Source: Anaerolineae bacterium (GTDB lineage: Bacteria > Chloroflexota > Anaerolineae > 4572-78 > J111). Taken from it: a stretch of 64,000 nucleotides of DNA. This document shows, piece after piece, positions 56,835 to 64,000 of this stretch (its first letter is position 1; each line of letters opens with the position of its first letter). A program made the translations under genes and the position numbers. Location of the stretch: the NCBI GenBank assembly GCA_023382535.1, contig JAHDWA010000003.1, positions 348,947 through 412,946 of the forward strand, read 5' to 3'. The notes under the pieces were generated by a model. It searched no databases, had not been told where the DNA came from, and saw only the letters and a list, made by a program, of their open reading frames with translations.

Positions 56835-58546
56835 TGCTTGGTACCACCTCACAACGCGAACAAGGCCGTCCCCGCCAAAAGGGGCTGGTGACCTCTCATG
56901 AACATTATCTCAACGTTGACTACAGCGTAAAATCCTGGTTATTAACCACCGATCACAAACGGATCGGCCTGCTTTACCTGGTCTCAATTTCAATATTTTT
57001 TATGTTGGGTGGCATCTATGCCATGCTCATCCGCCTGGAACTGTTGACTCCCCGCGCTGATGTGATGACCGGCGACATGTACAATCGAGTTTTTACGATG
57101 CACGGCTTCATCATGATTTTCTTCTTCCTGATCCCCTCGATCCCGGCCACCATGGGCAACTTCCTCATCCCCATGATGATCGGCGCTAAAGACCTGGCTT
57201 TTCCCCGGCTCAACCTGGCCAGTTGGTATGTCTATACTGTCGGCGGTATCTTTACCGTTGCCGTGCTGGCCCTGGGCGGCGTGGATACCGGCTGGACCTT
57301 CTACACCCCCTACAGCAGTACCTATTCCAACAGCTACGTCATCCTCGCTGCTATCGGGGCTTTTTTCGCCGGCTTCTCCTCGATCTTTACCGGGATCAAT
57401 TTTATTGCCACCATTCACAAGATGCGCGCGCCGGGCATGACCTGGTTCCGGCTGCCGCTCTTTGTCTGGGCCCATTACGCCACCAGCCTGATTATGATCC
57501 TGGGGACGCCGGTGGTGGCCATCTCCCTGCTGTTGGTCGCCATTGAGCGCCTGTTTCGGATCGGTATTTTCGATCCGGCCCTGGGCGGCGACCCGATCCT
57601 GTTCCAGCATCTTTTCTGGTTCTACTCGCACCCGGCAGTCTACATCATGATTCTGCCCAGCATGGGGGTCATTAGCGAGCTGATCACTTGCTTCTCGCGC
57701 AAACGTATTTTTGGCTATAATTTTATCGCTTTTTCTAGTATCGCCATTGCCGTGATTGGTTTTCTGGTTTGGGGCCACCATATGTTTGTCAGCGGCCAGT
57801 CGGTTTATGCCGGTATGATTTTTTCAATCCTCAGTTACATCGTGGCTATCCCATCGGCTATTAAAGTGTTTAACTGGACGGCGACGCTGTATAAAGGACA
57901 GATTTCCTACGATACCCCCATGCTTTATGCGCTGGGCTTTATCGGTCTGTTCACTATTGGCGGGTTGACCGGCCTCTACCTGGCCGCTTTGGCGATTGAC
58001 GTGCATGTCCACGATACCTACTTTGTGGTGGCCCATTTTCACTACATTATGGTGGGTGGAGCGCTGATGGGTTATCTTGGCGCGCTTCATTTCTGGTGGC
58101 CCAAAATTACCGGGCGGCTCTACCCGGAATGGTGGGGACGGCTTTCGGCCGGGCTGATTTTTGCCGGCTTCAACTTGACCTTCTTTCCGCAGTTTTTGGT
58201 GGGTTACCTGGGCATGCCGCGCCGCTACCACGTTTACCCCGACGAGTTCCAGGTTCTCAATGTGATGTCCACAGCCGGCTCTTCGATTTTGGCCCTGGGG
58301 TATCTGCTGCCCCTGATCTACTTTATGTGGTCACTGCGTTACGGCCAGGTGGCCGGGCCTAATCCGTGGCGGGCGGTTGGTCTGGAGTGGACCACCTCTT
58401 CTCCTCCCCCACCCCACAATTTTGATGAAATACCGGTTGTCACCTGGGAAGCTTACGAGTATCAGCCAGACCCGCCGGCCACCCAACAGGAGCTTAAAGA
58501 TACCGACTTAGATTCTGCCAGAGCCGGAGCGCCGGCAGCCAAATGA
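56834..58546 (+). CDS. coxA: cytochrome c oxidase subunit I, A2-type haem-copper oxidase
   Basis: A 570-aa subunit with 12 or more membrane segments. Haem and CuB ligands are seen in [37 protein letters not shown] and [17 protein letters not shown]. The HPEVY glutamate of A1 enzymes is replaced by Ala, and the Tyr-Ser pair before it (YSHPAVY) marks an A2-type proton path. K-channel Ser/Thr/Tyr residues are not judged here. Co-transcribed with coxB. Confidence 0.95.
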   Translation: MLGTTSQREQGRPRQKGLVTSHEHYLNVDYSVKSWLLTTDHKRIGLLYLVSISIFFMLGGIYAMLIRLELLTPRADVMTGDMYNRVFTMHGFIMIFFFLIPSIPATMGNFLIPMMIGAKDLAFPRLNLASWYVYTVGGIFTVAVLALGGVDTGWTFYTPYSSTYSNSYVILAAIGAFFAGFSSIFTGINFIATIHKMRAPGMTWFRLPLFVWAHYATSLIMILGTPVVAISLLLVAIERLFRIGIFDPALGGDPILFQHLFWFYSHPAVYIMILPSMGVISELITCFSRKRIFGYNFIAFSSIAIAVIGFLVWGHHMFVSGQSVYAGMIFSILSYIVAIPSAIKVFNWTATLYKGQISYDTPMLYALGFIGLFTIGGLTGLYLAALAIDVHVHDTYFVVAHFHYIMVGGALMGYLGALHFWWPKITGRLYPEWWGRLSAGLIFAGFNLTFFPQFLVGYLGMPRRYHVYPDEFQVLNVMSTAGSSILALGYLLPLIYFMWSLRYGQVAGPNPWRAVGLEWTTSSPPPPHNFDEIPVVTWEAYEYQPDPPATQQELKDTDLDSARAGAPAAK

Positions 58547-58563
58547 CAAAATCCCCTCCCTTC

Positions 58564-58583
58564 CCTCCCCCAAAGCGGGGAGG
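58564..58583. repeat. CCTCCCC-CAAAGC-GGGGAGG palindrome
   Basis: A 7-bp perfect stem between coxA and coxC, with a matching relative (CCCTCCCCC/GGGGGAGGG) at 23948. It is followed by GGATTAGGGTGGGG. It may modulate mRNA between subunits. Confidence 0.65.
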
Positions 58584-58615
58584 ATTAGGGTGGGGTCTTG
58601 AAAGGAGAACCAACC

Positions 58616-59266
58616 TTGAGCGATAGCCACGCCTCGGCCCTGGCCCATCACTTTACTGATATGGACCAGCAGGTCGAGACCAATACCCTGGGTATGTGGA
58701 TTTTCCTGGTCACCGAAGTGATGTTCTTCAGCGGCCTGTTTCTGGTTTACATTATCTACCGGGGAGCTTACGCCGCGGAATTTGCCGAAGCCAGCCACCA
58801 CCTGGACATTTACCTGGGCACCACCAATACCGTCGTGCTGCTGTGCAGCAGCCTGAGCATGGCCCTGGCCGTGCGGAGTGTCCAATTGGGCCAGCGCAAA
58901 GCCGCCGTTGCTTTTTTGTTCGTGACCCTGATCCTGGGTTCGACTTTTCTGGGCATCAAAGGGCTGGAATACTATCATAAGTATGAAGAGCACCTGCTGC
59001 CCGGCAGTGGGTTTATGTACGAGGGTGAAGCTAACCCGCTCCATGCCCAACTCTTCTTTGTTTTATATTTTGTCATGACCGGCTTTCACGCGCTGCATAT
59101 GATCATTGGGGCCGGCGTGATCATTTACTTTATGGTTCGTATTTGGCAGCGTGCCTTCCCCCCCGAAAATTATGTCCCTGTTGAGATGCTCGGCCTGTAC
59201 TGGCACTTTGTGGATATTGTTTGGGTTTTTCTCTTCCCCTTACTTTACTTAATAGGACGGCACTAA
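58616..59266 (+). CDS. coxC: cytochrome c oxidase subunit III
   Basis: A 216-aa subunit with five or six membrane segments. Signs are [67 protein letters not shown] and [22 protein letters not shown], with [18 protein letters not shown] at the end. TTG at 58616 with AAAGGAGAA 8 nt upstream is the likely start; an earlier in-frame TTG is at 58598. The stop overlaps the next start. Confidence 0.93.
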   Translation: MSDSHASALAHHFTDMDQQVETNTLGMWIFLVTEVMFFSGLFLVYIIYRGAYAAEFAEASHHLDIYLGTTNTVVLLCSSLSMALAVRSVQLGQRKAAVAFLFVTLILGSTFLGIKGLEYYHKYEEHLLPGSGFMYEGEANPLHAQLFFVLYFVMTGFHALHMIIGAGVIIYFMVRIWQRAFPPENYVPVEMLGLYWHFVDIVWVFLFPLLYLIGRH

Positions 59267-59598
59267 TGGCACACCACGTAGTTCCCATAAAAGTTTACCT
59301 GGGCGTATTTGTCGCCTTAATGGTTCTCATGGCGGCGACGGTGGGCGCGGCTTTCTTCGATTTGGGAACCTTCAACAATGTGATCGCCCTGGTGATTGCT
59401 ATGGCCAAAACGTCGCTGATTATGCTTTACTTCATGCACCTGCGCTACAGCAGCCGGCTGACCCAGGTGTTTGCTCTGGTTGGCTTTCTGTTTTTGGTGA
59501 TTTTGGTGGCCGGCACAGTGAACGATTACTTCACCCGGGGTGACTTCTCCAATATTGCCCCAACTTTGGGCAATCCGTATGATCCCCTGGGGCAGTAG
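59266..59598 (+). CDS. cytochrome c oxidase subunit IV-like protein
   Basis: A 110-aa protein with three membrane segments. KVYLGVFVALMVLMAATVGAAFFDLG and NVIALVIAMAKTSLIMLYFMHLRYSSRL match the bacterial COX IV family (KA.L...YFMHL). The ATG overlaps the coxC stop by one base (TAATG). Last gene of the oxidase operon, followed by a terminator. Confidence 0.9.
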   Translation: MAHHVVPIKVYLGVFVALMVLMAATVGAAFFDLGTFNNVIALVIAMAKTSLIMLYFMHLRYSSRLTQVFALVGFLFLVILVAGTVNDYFTRGDFSNIAPTLGNPYDPLGQ

Positions 59599-59666
59599 AA
59601 CTTGGTCCTGGTCCGCTGTTCCTAGATTGCAAAAGTAGTAGCCCAGTTGAGTAATTAAAAGTGACG

Positions 59667-59694
59667 AGAGCTGTCGAAAGATAGCTCTTTTTTT
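59667..59694 (+). terminator. rho-independent terminator of the act-cox operon
   Basis: AGAGCT (59667-59672) pairs with AGCTCT (59683-59688) and is followed by a run of seven T. Confidence 0.78.
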
Positions 59695-59809
59695 ATGGGC
59701 AAGTAACTCGAATGGGTATGGGCAATTTAAACAAATATTGGTAGCGTTAGAGTGAGGTAAACTGCAACGGGAAGCTCCGCCAGGGGAACAAAGTTGCCTG
59801 TTAAGATGT

Positions 59810-60844
59810 ATGAAAAACACACTACCATTTTTCTTGATTGCTCTATTAATGCTGGCGAGTCCGGCCTGTGCAGCCTCCCTCCCTGAGATTGGCGCGAGGC
59901 CAGCTTCTTCGACGCCGCCTCCGGCGACCCCTTTGCTCTCAGATCCTGAACAACCGCTCAGGGCCAATCCTCCCCCACCTGCGGGCAGTAACCAGCCAGC
60001 CCCCGCGGCCCCCAACGAATATACCTATGGTCAGGCTGCGGTCGAGAGCATCGAGGTTCGCCTCCTGGAGTCATTTCCGGTTCAAGTGCAGGCGGTGGCC
60101 AAAGGTAGGTTGCCCGATAGTTGTAGCGAGATTGATCAAGCCCTGGTCGAACGGAACGGCAATACGTTTCAAGTCCGGTTGGCTACCCGCTCGCGGACGG
60201 ACCTGATGTGCGCCCAGGCCGTTGTCCCCTTTGAGGAAGTCATTCCGCTCGACGTGAACGGCCTGCCACCCGGACCCTATACGGTCAACGTTAATGGCCT
60301 GGTTGACAGCTTTACTCTCCCGGCCGCCAACGGTCCAGCAGCCGCCCCGCCTCCAGCGACGGTAGAACCGCTGCCCACCCCAACTCCCCGGCCACCTGGT
60401 CAAGGGGGATTTACTCATGTCCAAATTTACCTCGTCGCTCTGGGAGATAACGGACAAAGCGGCCAAAAAATTGGTTGTGATGACAGTCTCATCGCGGTTG
60501 AACGTGAGATTACCCCAACCATTGCCCCGCTGCGAGCATCTCTCAACGAACTGCTGTCGTTGCGCGAGCAGTATGACGGCCAATCAGGGCTATACAATGC
60601 GCTCTATCAATCGGACCTAAAGATTGACGATATTGGGCTGGCGAATGGCCGGGCCACGATTTATCTTTCCGGCCGTTACACCTTAGGCGGCGTATGTGAT
60701 CTGCCTCGCTTTGAGGCACAGCTTGAAGCAACGGCTCTACAATTCTCTACCGTTGACCAAGTAGCCATCTTTCTGAATGGCCAGGCGCTTGAAGAAGCTT
60801 TGTCCCTGGCCGGACCAACAGGGACACCTCCCCCTGGGAATTAA
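59810..60844 (+). CDS. exported protein with GerMN-like domain
   Basis: A 344-aa exported protein. The signal peptide ends near ASPACAAS (cleavage by signal peptidase I is more likely than a lipobox since Leu is not at -3). A Pro-rich linker is followed by a domain of about 100 aa, a second TPTPRPPG linker (about residue 190), and a GerMN-like domain (VQIYLVALGDNGQSGQKIGCDDSLIAVEREI...LRASLNELLS...IDDIGLANGRATIYLSGRYTLGGVCDLPRFEAQLEATALQF). GerMN occurs in spore-germination and other surface proteins. Role not known. Confidence 0.78.
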   Translation: MKNTLPFFLIALLMLASPACAASLPEIGARPASSTPPPATPLLSDPEQPLRANPPPPAGSNQPAPAAPNEYTYGQAAVESIEVRLLESFPVQVQAVAKGRLPDSCSEIDQALVERNGNTFQVRLATRSRTDLMCAQAVVPFEEVIPLDVNGLPPGPYTVNVNGLVDSFTLPAANGPAAAPPPATVEPLPTPTPRPPGQGGFTHVQIYLVALGDNGQSGQKIGCDDSLIAVEREITPTIAPLRASLNELLSLREQYDGQSGLYNALYQSDLKIDDIGLANGRATIYLSGRYTLGGVCDLPRFEAQLEATALQFSTVDQVAIFLNGQALEEALSLAGPTGTPPPGN

Positions 60845-60896
60845 GGGAAACAAAAAACGGCGATTGAACTAATTATCCGCAAAGTAGAGGGTAACG

Positions 60897-61370
60897 ATGA
60901 ATGATTTCTTTCGTAGATTTTCACACGCTGCTTCTAACGCTGTTGGCTCGTCCTGGGCCTTCCTTATTGCGGTCATCGTGATTGCGACCTGGGCTGTGTC
61001 CGGTCCCATCTTTAACTTTTCCGATACCTGGCAGCTCGTTATCAACACCGGCACCACTATCGTCACTTTTTTAATGGTATTTCTCATTCAGAACACGCAA
61101 AACCGCGATGCCAAGGCCATCCATCTAAAACTTGATGAGCTGCTTAAAGCGGTTGAAGGCGCCCGCAACAACTTAATTGACCTGGAAGACATGGCCGACG
61201 AGGAATTGGAGGAGTTGCAGCAGGAATTTGAGCGGGTGCGCAAAAAGTATGACCTGGGTAATCAAAATGATAATGGTGAAGTCAAGCTCAAGAAAAAACC
61301 CAAACGAGAGGCCCGCGCCAAGAAACAACATAACAACAGGGGGCCAAAAGAAACCCTTAAAACCACTTAG
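60897..61370 (+). CDS. low-affinity iron permease family protein (PF04120)
   Basis: A 157-aa protein with two membrane segments (about residues 20-38 and 45-66). FSDTWQLVINTGTTIVTFLMVFLIQNTQNRDAKAIHLKLDELL is diagnostic. The tail is a charged coiled coil (EDMADEELEELQQEFERV) followed by a basic Lys/Arg-rich end. The family name comes from yeast Fet4; bacterial members may not transport iron. AGAGGG precedes the ATG. Confidence 0.88.
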   Translation: MNDFFRRFSHAASNAVGSSWAFLIAVIVIATWAVSGPIFNFSDTWQLVINTGTTIVTFLMVFLIQNTQNRDAKAIHLKLDELLKAVEGARNNLIDLEDMADEELEELQQEFERVRKKYDLGNQNDNGEVKLKKKPKREARAKKQHNNRGPKETLKTT

Positions 61371-61445
61371 GAACGCAAACCAAAAAACTCGTTACCACCG
61401 ACCCGCGAGCCTTTAGCTAAAAATGCATAGAAGAGGATAACTAAA

Positions 61446-61676
61446 ATGCCTTACGAAAAACTAAATGACCTACCCGACTCGGTTCGGGATAATTTACCCA
61501 AACATGCCCAGGAGATTTATATGGCCGCTTATAATAGCGCCTGGGAGCAGTATGACGAACCCGAAGAACGCCGGGGCGATGCCTCGCGCGAAGAAACGGC
61601 CCACCGGGTGGCCTGGGCGGCGGTGAAGAAGAAATATGAGAAGCAAGGGGATGAATGGGTAGAAAAAGACGAGTAG
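61446..61676 (+). CDS. ChaB family protein
   Basis: A 76-aa cytoplasmic protein. LPDSVRDNLPKHAQEIYMAAYNSAWEQY...EETAHRVAWAAVKKKYEK is the full ChaB signature. ChaB was named as a regulator of cation transport, with weak evidence. AGAGGATAA precedes the ATG. It is 75 nt downstream of the iron-permease family gene. Confidence 0.92.
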   Translation: MPYEKLNDLPDSVRDNLPKHAQEIYMAAYNSAWEQYDEPEERRGDASREETAHRVAWAAVKKKYEKQGDEWVEKDE

Positions 61677-61731
61677 TGGATAAGTCGGCGTAATGATTCT
61701 GACCCGTGCGATCTGTCATGAGTCAGATACG

Positions 61732-61769
61732 GCCTCCGACCTTGGTTGGGTAAAGGAGGCTAACTTTTT
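61732..61769 (+). terminator. possible terminator after chaB-like gene
   Basis: GCCTCC (61732-61737) pairs with GGAGGC (61755-61760) over a 17-nt loop, with TTTTT at 61765-61769. The long loop makes this moderate evidence. The rest of the 271-bp gap to the kinase gene shows no feature. Confidence 0.5.
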
Positions 61770-61947
61770 ATACCCTCAATATCTCTCCCTCGGCTGATGT
61801 ACTGCCAACCAAATTCGGCTATCCTGTTTTAAGTACAAACCTTTTTTGAGCATACCCTGCCTATTTTTGTCCGGCTCTTGACGGTTTAGGTATTAGTGGT
61901 TACAATTTTCAACGTCGAAGTAAATTAAAAACCAGGAGGGCGAGGGT

Positions 61948-64000
61948 ATGGCCGATTTAGTGGGACAGACGGTTGGACATTATCAAATCGTGCAGCGCCT
62001 GGGTCGGGGCGGCATGGCCGACGTCTACAAGGCTTTTCACACCGGCCTGGCCGTTTACCGGGCGCTCAAGGTCATTCGCCCTGAGTTTGTCACCGAAGAA
62101 GGCTTTAAAGAGCGTTTTCAGCGTGAGGCCCAGGCAGTCGCCGCCCTGCGCCACCCCAATATTGTCCAGATGCATGATTTCGGGGTGCAGGACAACCTCT
62201 ACTACATGGTCATGGAGTTCATCGAGGGCCAGGACCTGAAATCGTATCTCACCCAGCATGGCCAGATCCGCCCCTTTAGCCAGATTGTCACCATCCTTGA
62301 GCAGATAGCCTCGGCCCTGGGCTACGCTCACCAGCGGGGTGTGGTCCATCGCGATATCAAACCGGCCAACATTATGCTGACCCCCGAGAGACAGGCCATT
62401 CTCATGGACTTCGGGATCGCCAAGATGCTGACCCTGGAAGAGCGGATGACTCAAACGGGTGTGGGTATCGGCACGCCCACCTATATGTCACCCGAACAGG
62501 CCAGGGGGGAGTCTAATGTTGGCCCGGCCGCCGACATTTATTCGCTGGGCATTGTGCTGTATGAAATGTTAACCGGGCGGGTGCCCTTCAGCGCCGACAC
62601 ACCGCTGGCGGTCATGCTCAAGGCTATCAATGACCCGCTGCCGCCGCCCCGTGACTTTAGCCCTGATATTCCTGACGTGTTACAAGGGGTTGTCCTCAAG
62701 GCCACCGCCAAAGAACCGGCCCAGCGCTACGAAACTGCCGAAGCCTTTGTGGATAGTCTGCGGCGCAGCCTGAACCTGGCCCCCGGTGCGCCTATTCCGC
62801 CCGACCTGCTGCCCCCCGACGAAGAGGCCACCCAGGTGCCGCCGCAGAAAACCACCACCCCCGGCGCGGCGCGGCCAAAAAAGAAAAAGGCCCAGCAGCG
62901 CCAGACTCCCTGGCTGCTGATTGGCGCAGGTGTACTGGTGTTGTTGTGTCTGTTTGCTGGCCTGGCCGGGGTAGGGGCTTATTTCTGGCTGCGGCCTGCT
63001 CCCTCGCTGGCGACGTGGCAGTTTGTCATTGACGCTTCCGAGGGCATGAATGACACTATCAACGACCGGACCAAAATGGATATTGCCCGCTCTGCGTTGG
63101 CTAAAGAGTTGGAAATACTGCCGGCCAACGTCAATGCCGGCCTGCGGGTGTTTGGGAGCGGCGCGTCTGGCGCTGACCCTTGCCAGGATACCCAACTCCT
63201 GGTCGAGCCGGCCACCGAGCAGGGCGCGCGCCTGGTTAATACCCTGGCCGGGGTGAACCCTTCCGGTGAAGCTCCTCTCACCGAGGCCATTGTCAAGGCC
63301 ATCGGCGATTTTGACCTGACCCGCGATACCCATAATACCCTGATTATCATTAGCGCCGGTCTCGATACCTGCGAGGCTGATTCTGTCGAACAGTTGAAAA
63401 TTCTCAGCCAGCGCCTGGGTATTGAATTCGACTTGCAGTTGATTGGTTTGGGGGTCAGCGAGGGCGACCGGATTCAACTTGCCGAAATGGCCGCTGCTGC
63501 GGGCGGCGAGTATCACGATGCCCAGAGCGAAGAGGATATTCAGCAAGTGGTGAATGACGTTGTGGCCGCCCTGCCCAATGCGCCTACCCCGTCTCAGCCG
63601 GGCGGCGCCGTTACTGCCGAGGGCCAAATCCCGCTGGGGCAGTATGTCTCCGGCGAAATTACCACGCCTGAAGATACGGCCGCCTATACCTTTCAGGCCA
63701 CTGCCGGGCAGACGATCTACTTTGACTTCCAATCTTCGAGCGAGGGGACCTACTTTATTCTGACCGCCCCCGACGGCCGGACCGAGGTCTTCAACATTTA
63801 CAGCAACGACCAGGGACCCATCACGCTGGAACAGGCCGGGACTTACACGTTAACGGTTGATCCGGATGGCGAGAACGTGCCCCAGTACGAGTTTGTCATT
63901 TGGGATATCAATCCGCCGGTCGTGGAAGGCGGCAGCATAGAGTTTGGCAAATTCATTGGCGGCGAGATCAAGACACCCGGCCAAACGGCGACCTACACCT
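61948..64000 (+). CDS. membrane Ser/Thr protein kinase with external VWA-like and PPC-like domains (3' end cut)
   Basis: 684 codons to the window edge. Kinase domain (about residues 8-275): LGRGGMADVYKAF, RALKVIRPEF (Lys), VVHRDIKPANIML, MDFGIAKML, GTPTYMSPEQARG and AADIYSLGIVLYEMLTGRVPF, all catalytic residues present. A basic linker and one membrane segment (about 325-350) follow, then a VWA-like domain (TWQFVIDASEGMND..., LIIISAGLDTCEADS) whose MIDAS D-x-S-x-S is incomplete (DASEG). Last come two beta repeats (GQYVSGEITTPEDTAAYTF and FIGGEIKTPGQTATYT) like PPC domains. AGGAGG precedes the ATG. Confidence 0.92.
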   Translation, partial: MADLVGQTVGHYQIVQRLGRGGMADVYKAFHTGLAVYRALKVIRPEFVTEEGFKERFQREAQAVAALRHPNIVQMHDFGVQDNLYYMVMEFIEGQDLKSYLTQHGQIRPFSQIVTILEQIASALGYAHQRGVVHRDIKPANIMLTPERQAILMDFGIAKMLTLEERMTQTGVGIGTPTYMSPEQARGESNVGPAADIYSLGIVLYEMLTGRVPFSADTPLAVMLKAINDPLPPPRDFSPDIPDVLQGVVLKATAKEPAQRYETAEAFVDSLRRSLNLAPGAPIPPDLLPPDEEATQVPPQKTTTPGAARPKKKKAQQRQTPWLLIGAGVLVLLCLFAGLAGVGAYFWLRPAPSLATWQFVIDASEGMNDTINDRTKMDIARSALAKELEILPANVNAGLRVFGSGASGADPCQDTQLLVEPATEQGARLVNTLAGVNPSGEAPLTEAIVKAIGDFDLTRDTHNTLIIISAGLDTCEADSVEQLKILSQRLGIEFDLQLIGLGVSEGDRIQLAEMAAAAGGEYHDAQSEEDIQQVVNDVVAALPNAPTPSQPGGAVTAEGQIPLGQYVSGEITTPEDTAAYTFQATAGQTIYFDFQSSSEGTYFILTAPDGRTEVFNIYSNDQGPITLEQAGTYTLTVDPDGENVPQYEFVIWDINPPVVEGGSIEFGKFIGGEIKTPGQTATYT

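Noticed and set aside
56990..57781. 263-codon antisense ORF opposite coxA
   Set aside because: Low-complexity His/Asp/Gly-rich translation, the usual shadow of a membrane protein gene.

Overview
The window looks like a chromosomal segment from an aerobic, probably filamentous member of the Chloroflexota (Anaerolineae/Caldilineae-like). Pointers are the alternative complex III operon followed by an A2-type caa3 oxidase, an F420-type luciferase-family oxidoreductase, MBL-rhodanese fusions, TolB-like propellers, Ser/Thr kinases with surface domains, and many short degenerate heptamer repeats. This assignment is inferred from gene content; there is no rRNA or other taxonomic marker here. No tRNA, rRNA or CRISPR array was seen.

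Layout. 1-5.0 kb: small metabolic genes (MBL-rhodanese sulfur protein, thioesterase, methylglyoxal synthase, GNAT acetyltransferase, DUF3052 protein, formamidase/acetamidase). 5.0-13.5 kb: a plus-strand run of nuclease-like protein, a 22-codon ORF, HprK-like kinase, GDPD-like protein, TylF-type methyltransferase, a double nucleotidyltransferase, a GT2 transferase, a GT39-like membrane protein and a PF14907-type nucleotidyltransferase. 13.5-15.1 kb: two minus-strand methyltransferase-like genes. 15.1-19.8 kb: an ABC importer whose binding protein carries a LysM-like domain, preceded by a long leader and a good sigma-70 promoter. 19.9-23.9 kb: an MshC-like cysteine ligase, an HprK-like kinase and an EAD-TIR-FGE fusion. 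24.9-31.1 kb: a lasso-peptide-like operon (PqqD/B1, B2 protease, AsnB-type cyclase) continuing into two tandem GT39-like genes, with its own near-consensus promoter and no recognisable precursor. 31.2-46.0 kb, all minus strand: two TolB-like surface proteins, two ECF sigma/anti-sigma pairs, a second PF14907-type nucleotidyltransferase, an LLM oxidoreductase, a third HprK-like kinase, two proteins sharing an unusual His/Asp-rich tail, and a glycan block (GT4, GT39-like, Wzx-like flippase). 46.5-59.7 kb: actABCDEF, a small membrane protein, SCO, and coxBACD, interrupted by a decayed four-helix-bundle gene carrying a hairpin-rich insertion. 59.8-64 kb: a GerMN-like lipoprotein/secreted protein, a low-affinity iron permease family protein, ChaB, and a Ser/Thr kinase cut by the window edge.

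How the genes fit together. The respiratory block is a complete menaquinol-to-oxygen route: ACIII feeds a cytochrome-c-fused CoxB and CoxA, with SCO for CuA assembly. The most unusual theme is the repeated co-occurrence of HprK-like kinases (three), PF14907-type nucleotidyltransferases (two), PqqD, B2 and an AsnB-type ligase. These are parts known from lasso-peptide clusters and from the uncharacterised HprK-related-kinase/PqqD systems, here mixed with GT39-like glycosyltransferases.

A second theme is repeats: heptamer-type tandem repeats and two-hairpin palindromic elements sit in many gaps and in several places have become protein-coding, including two signal peptides of the respiratory operon.
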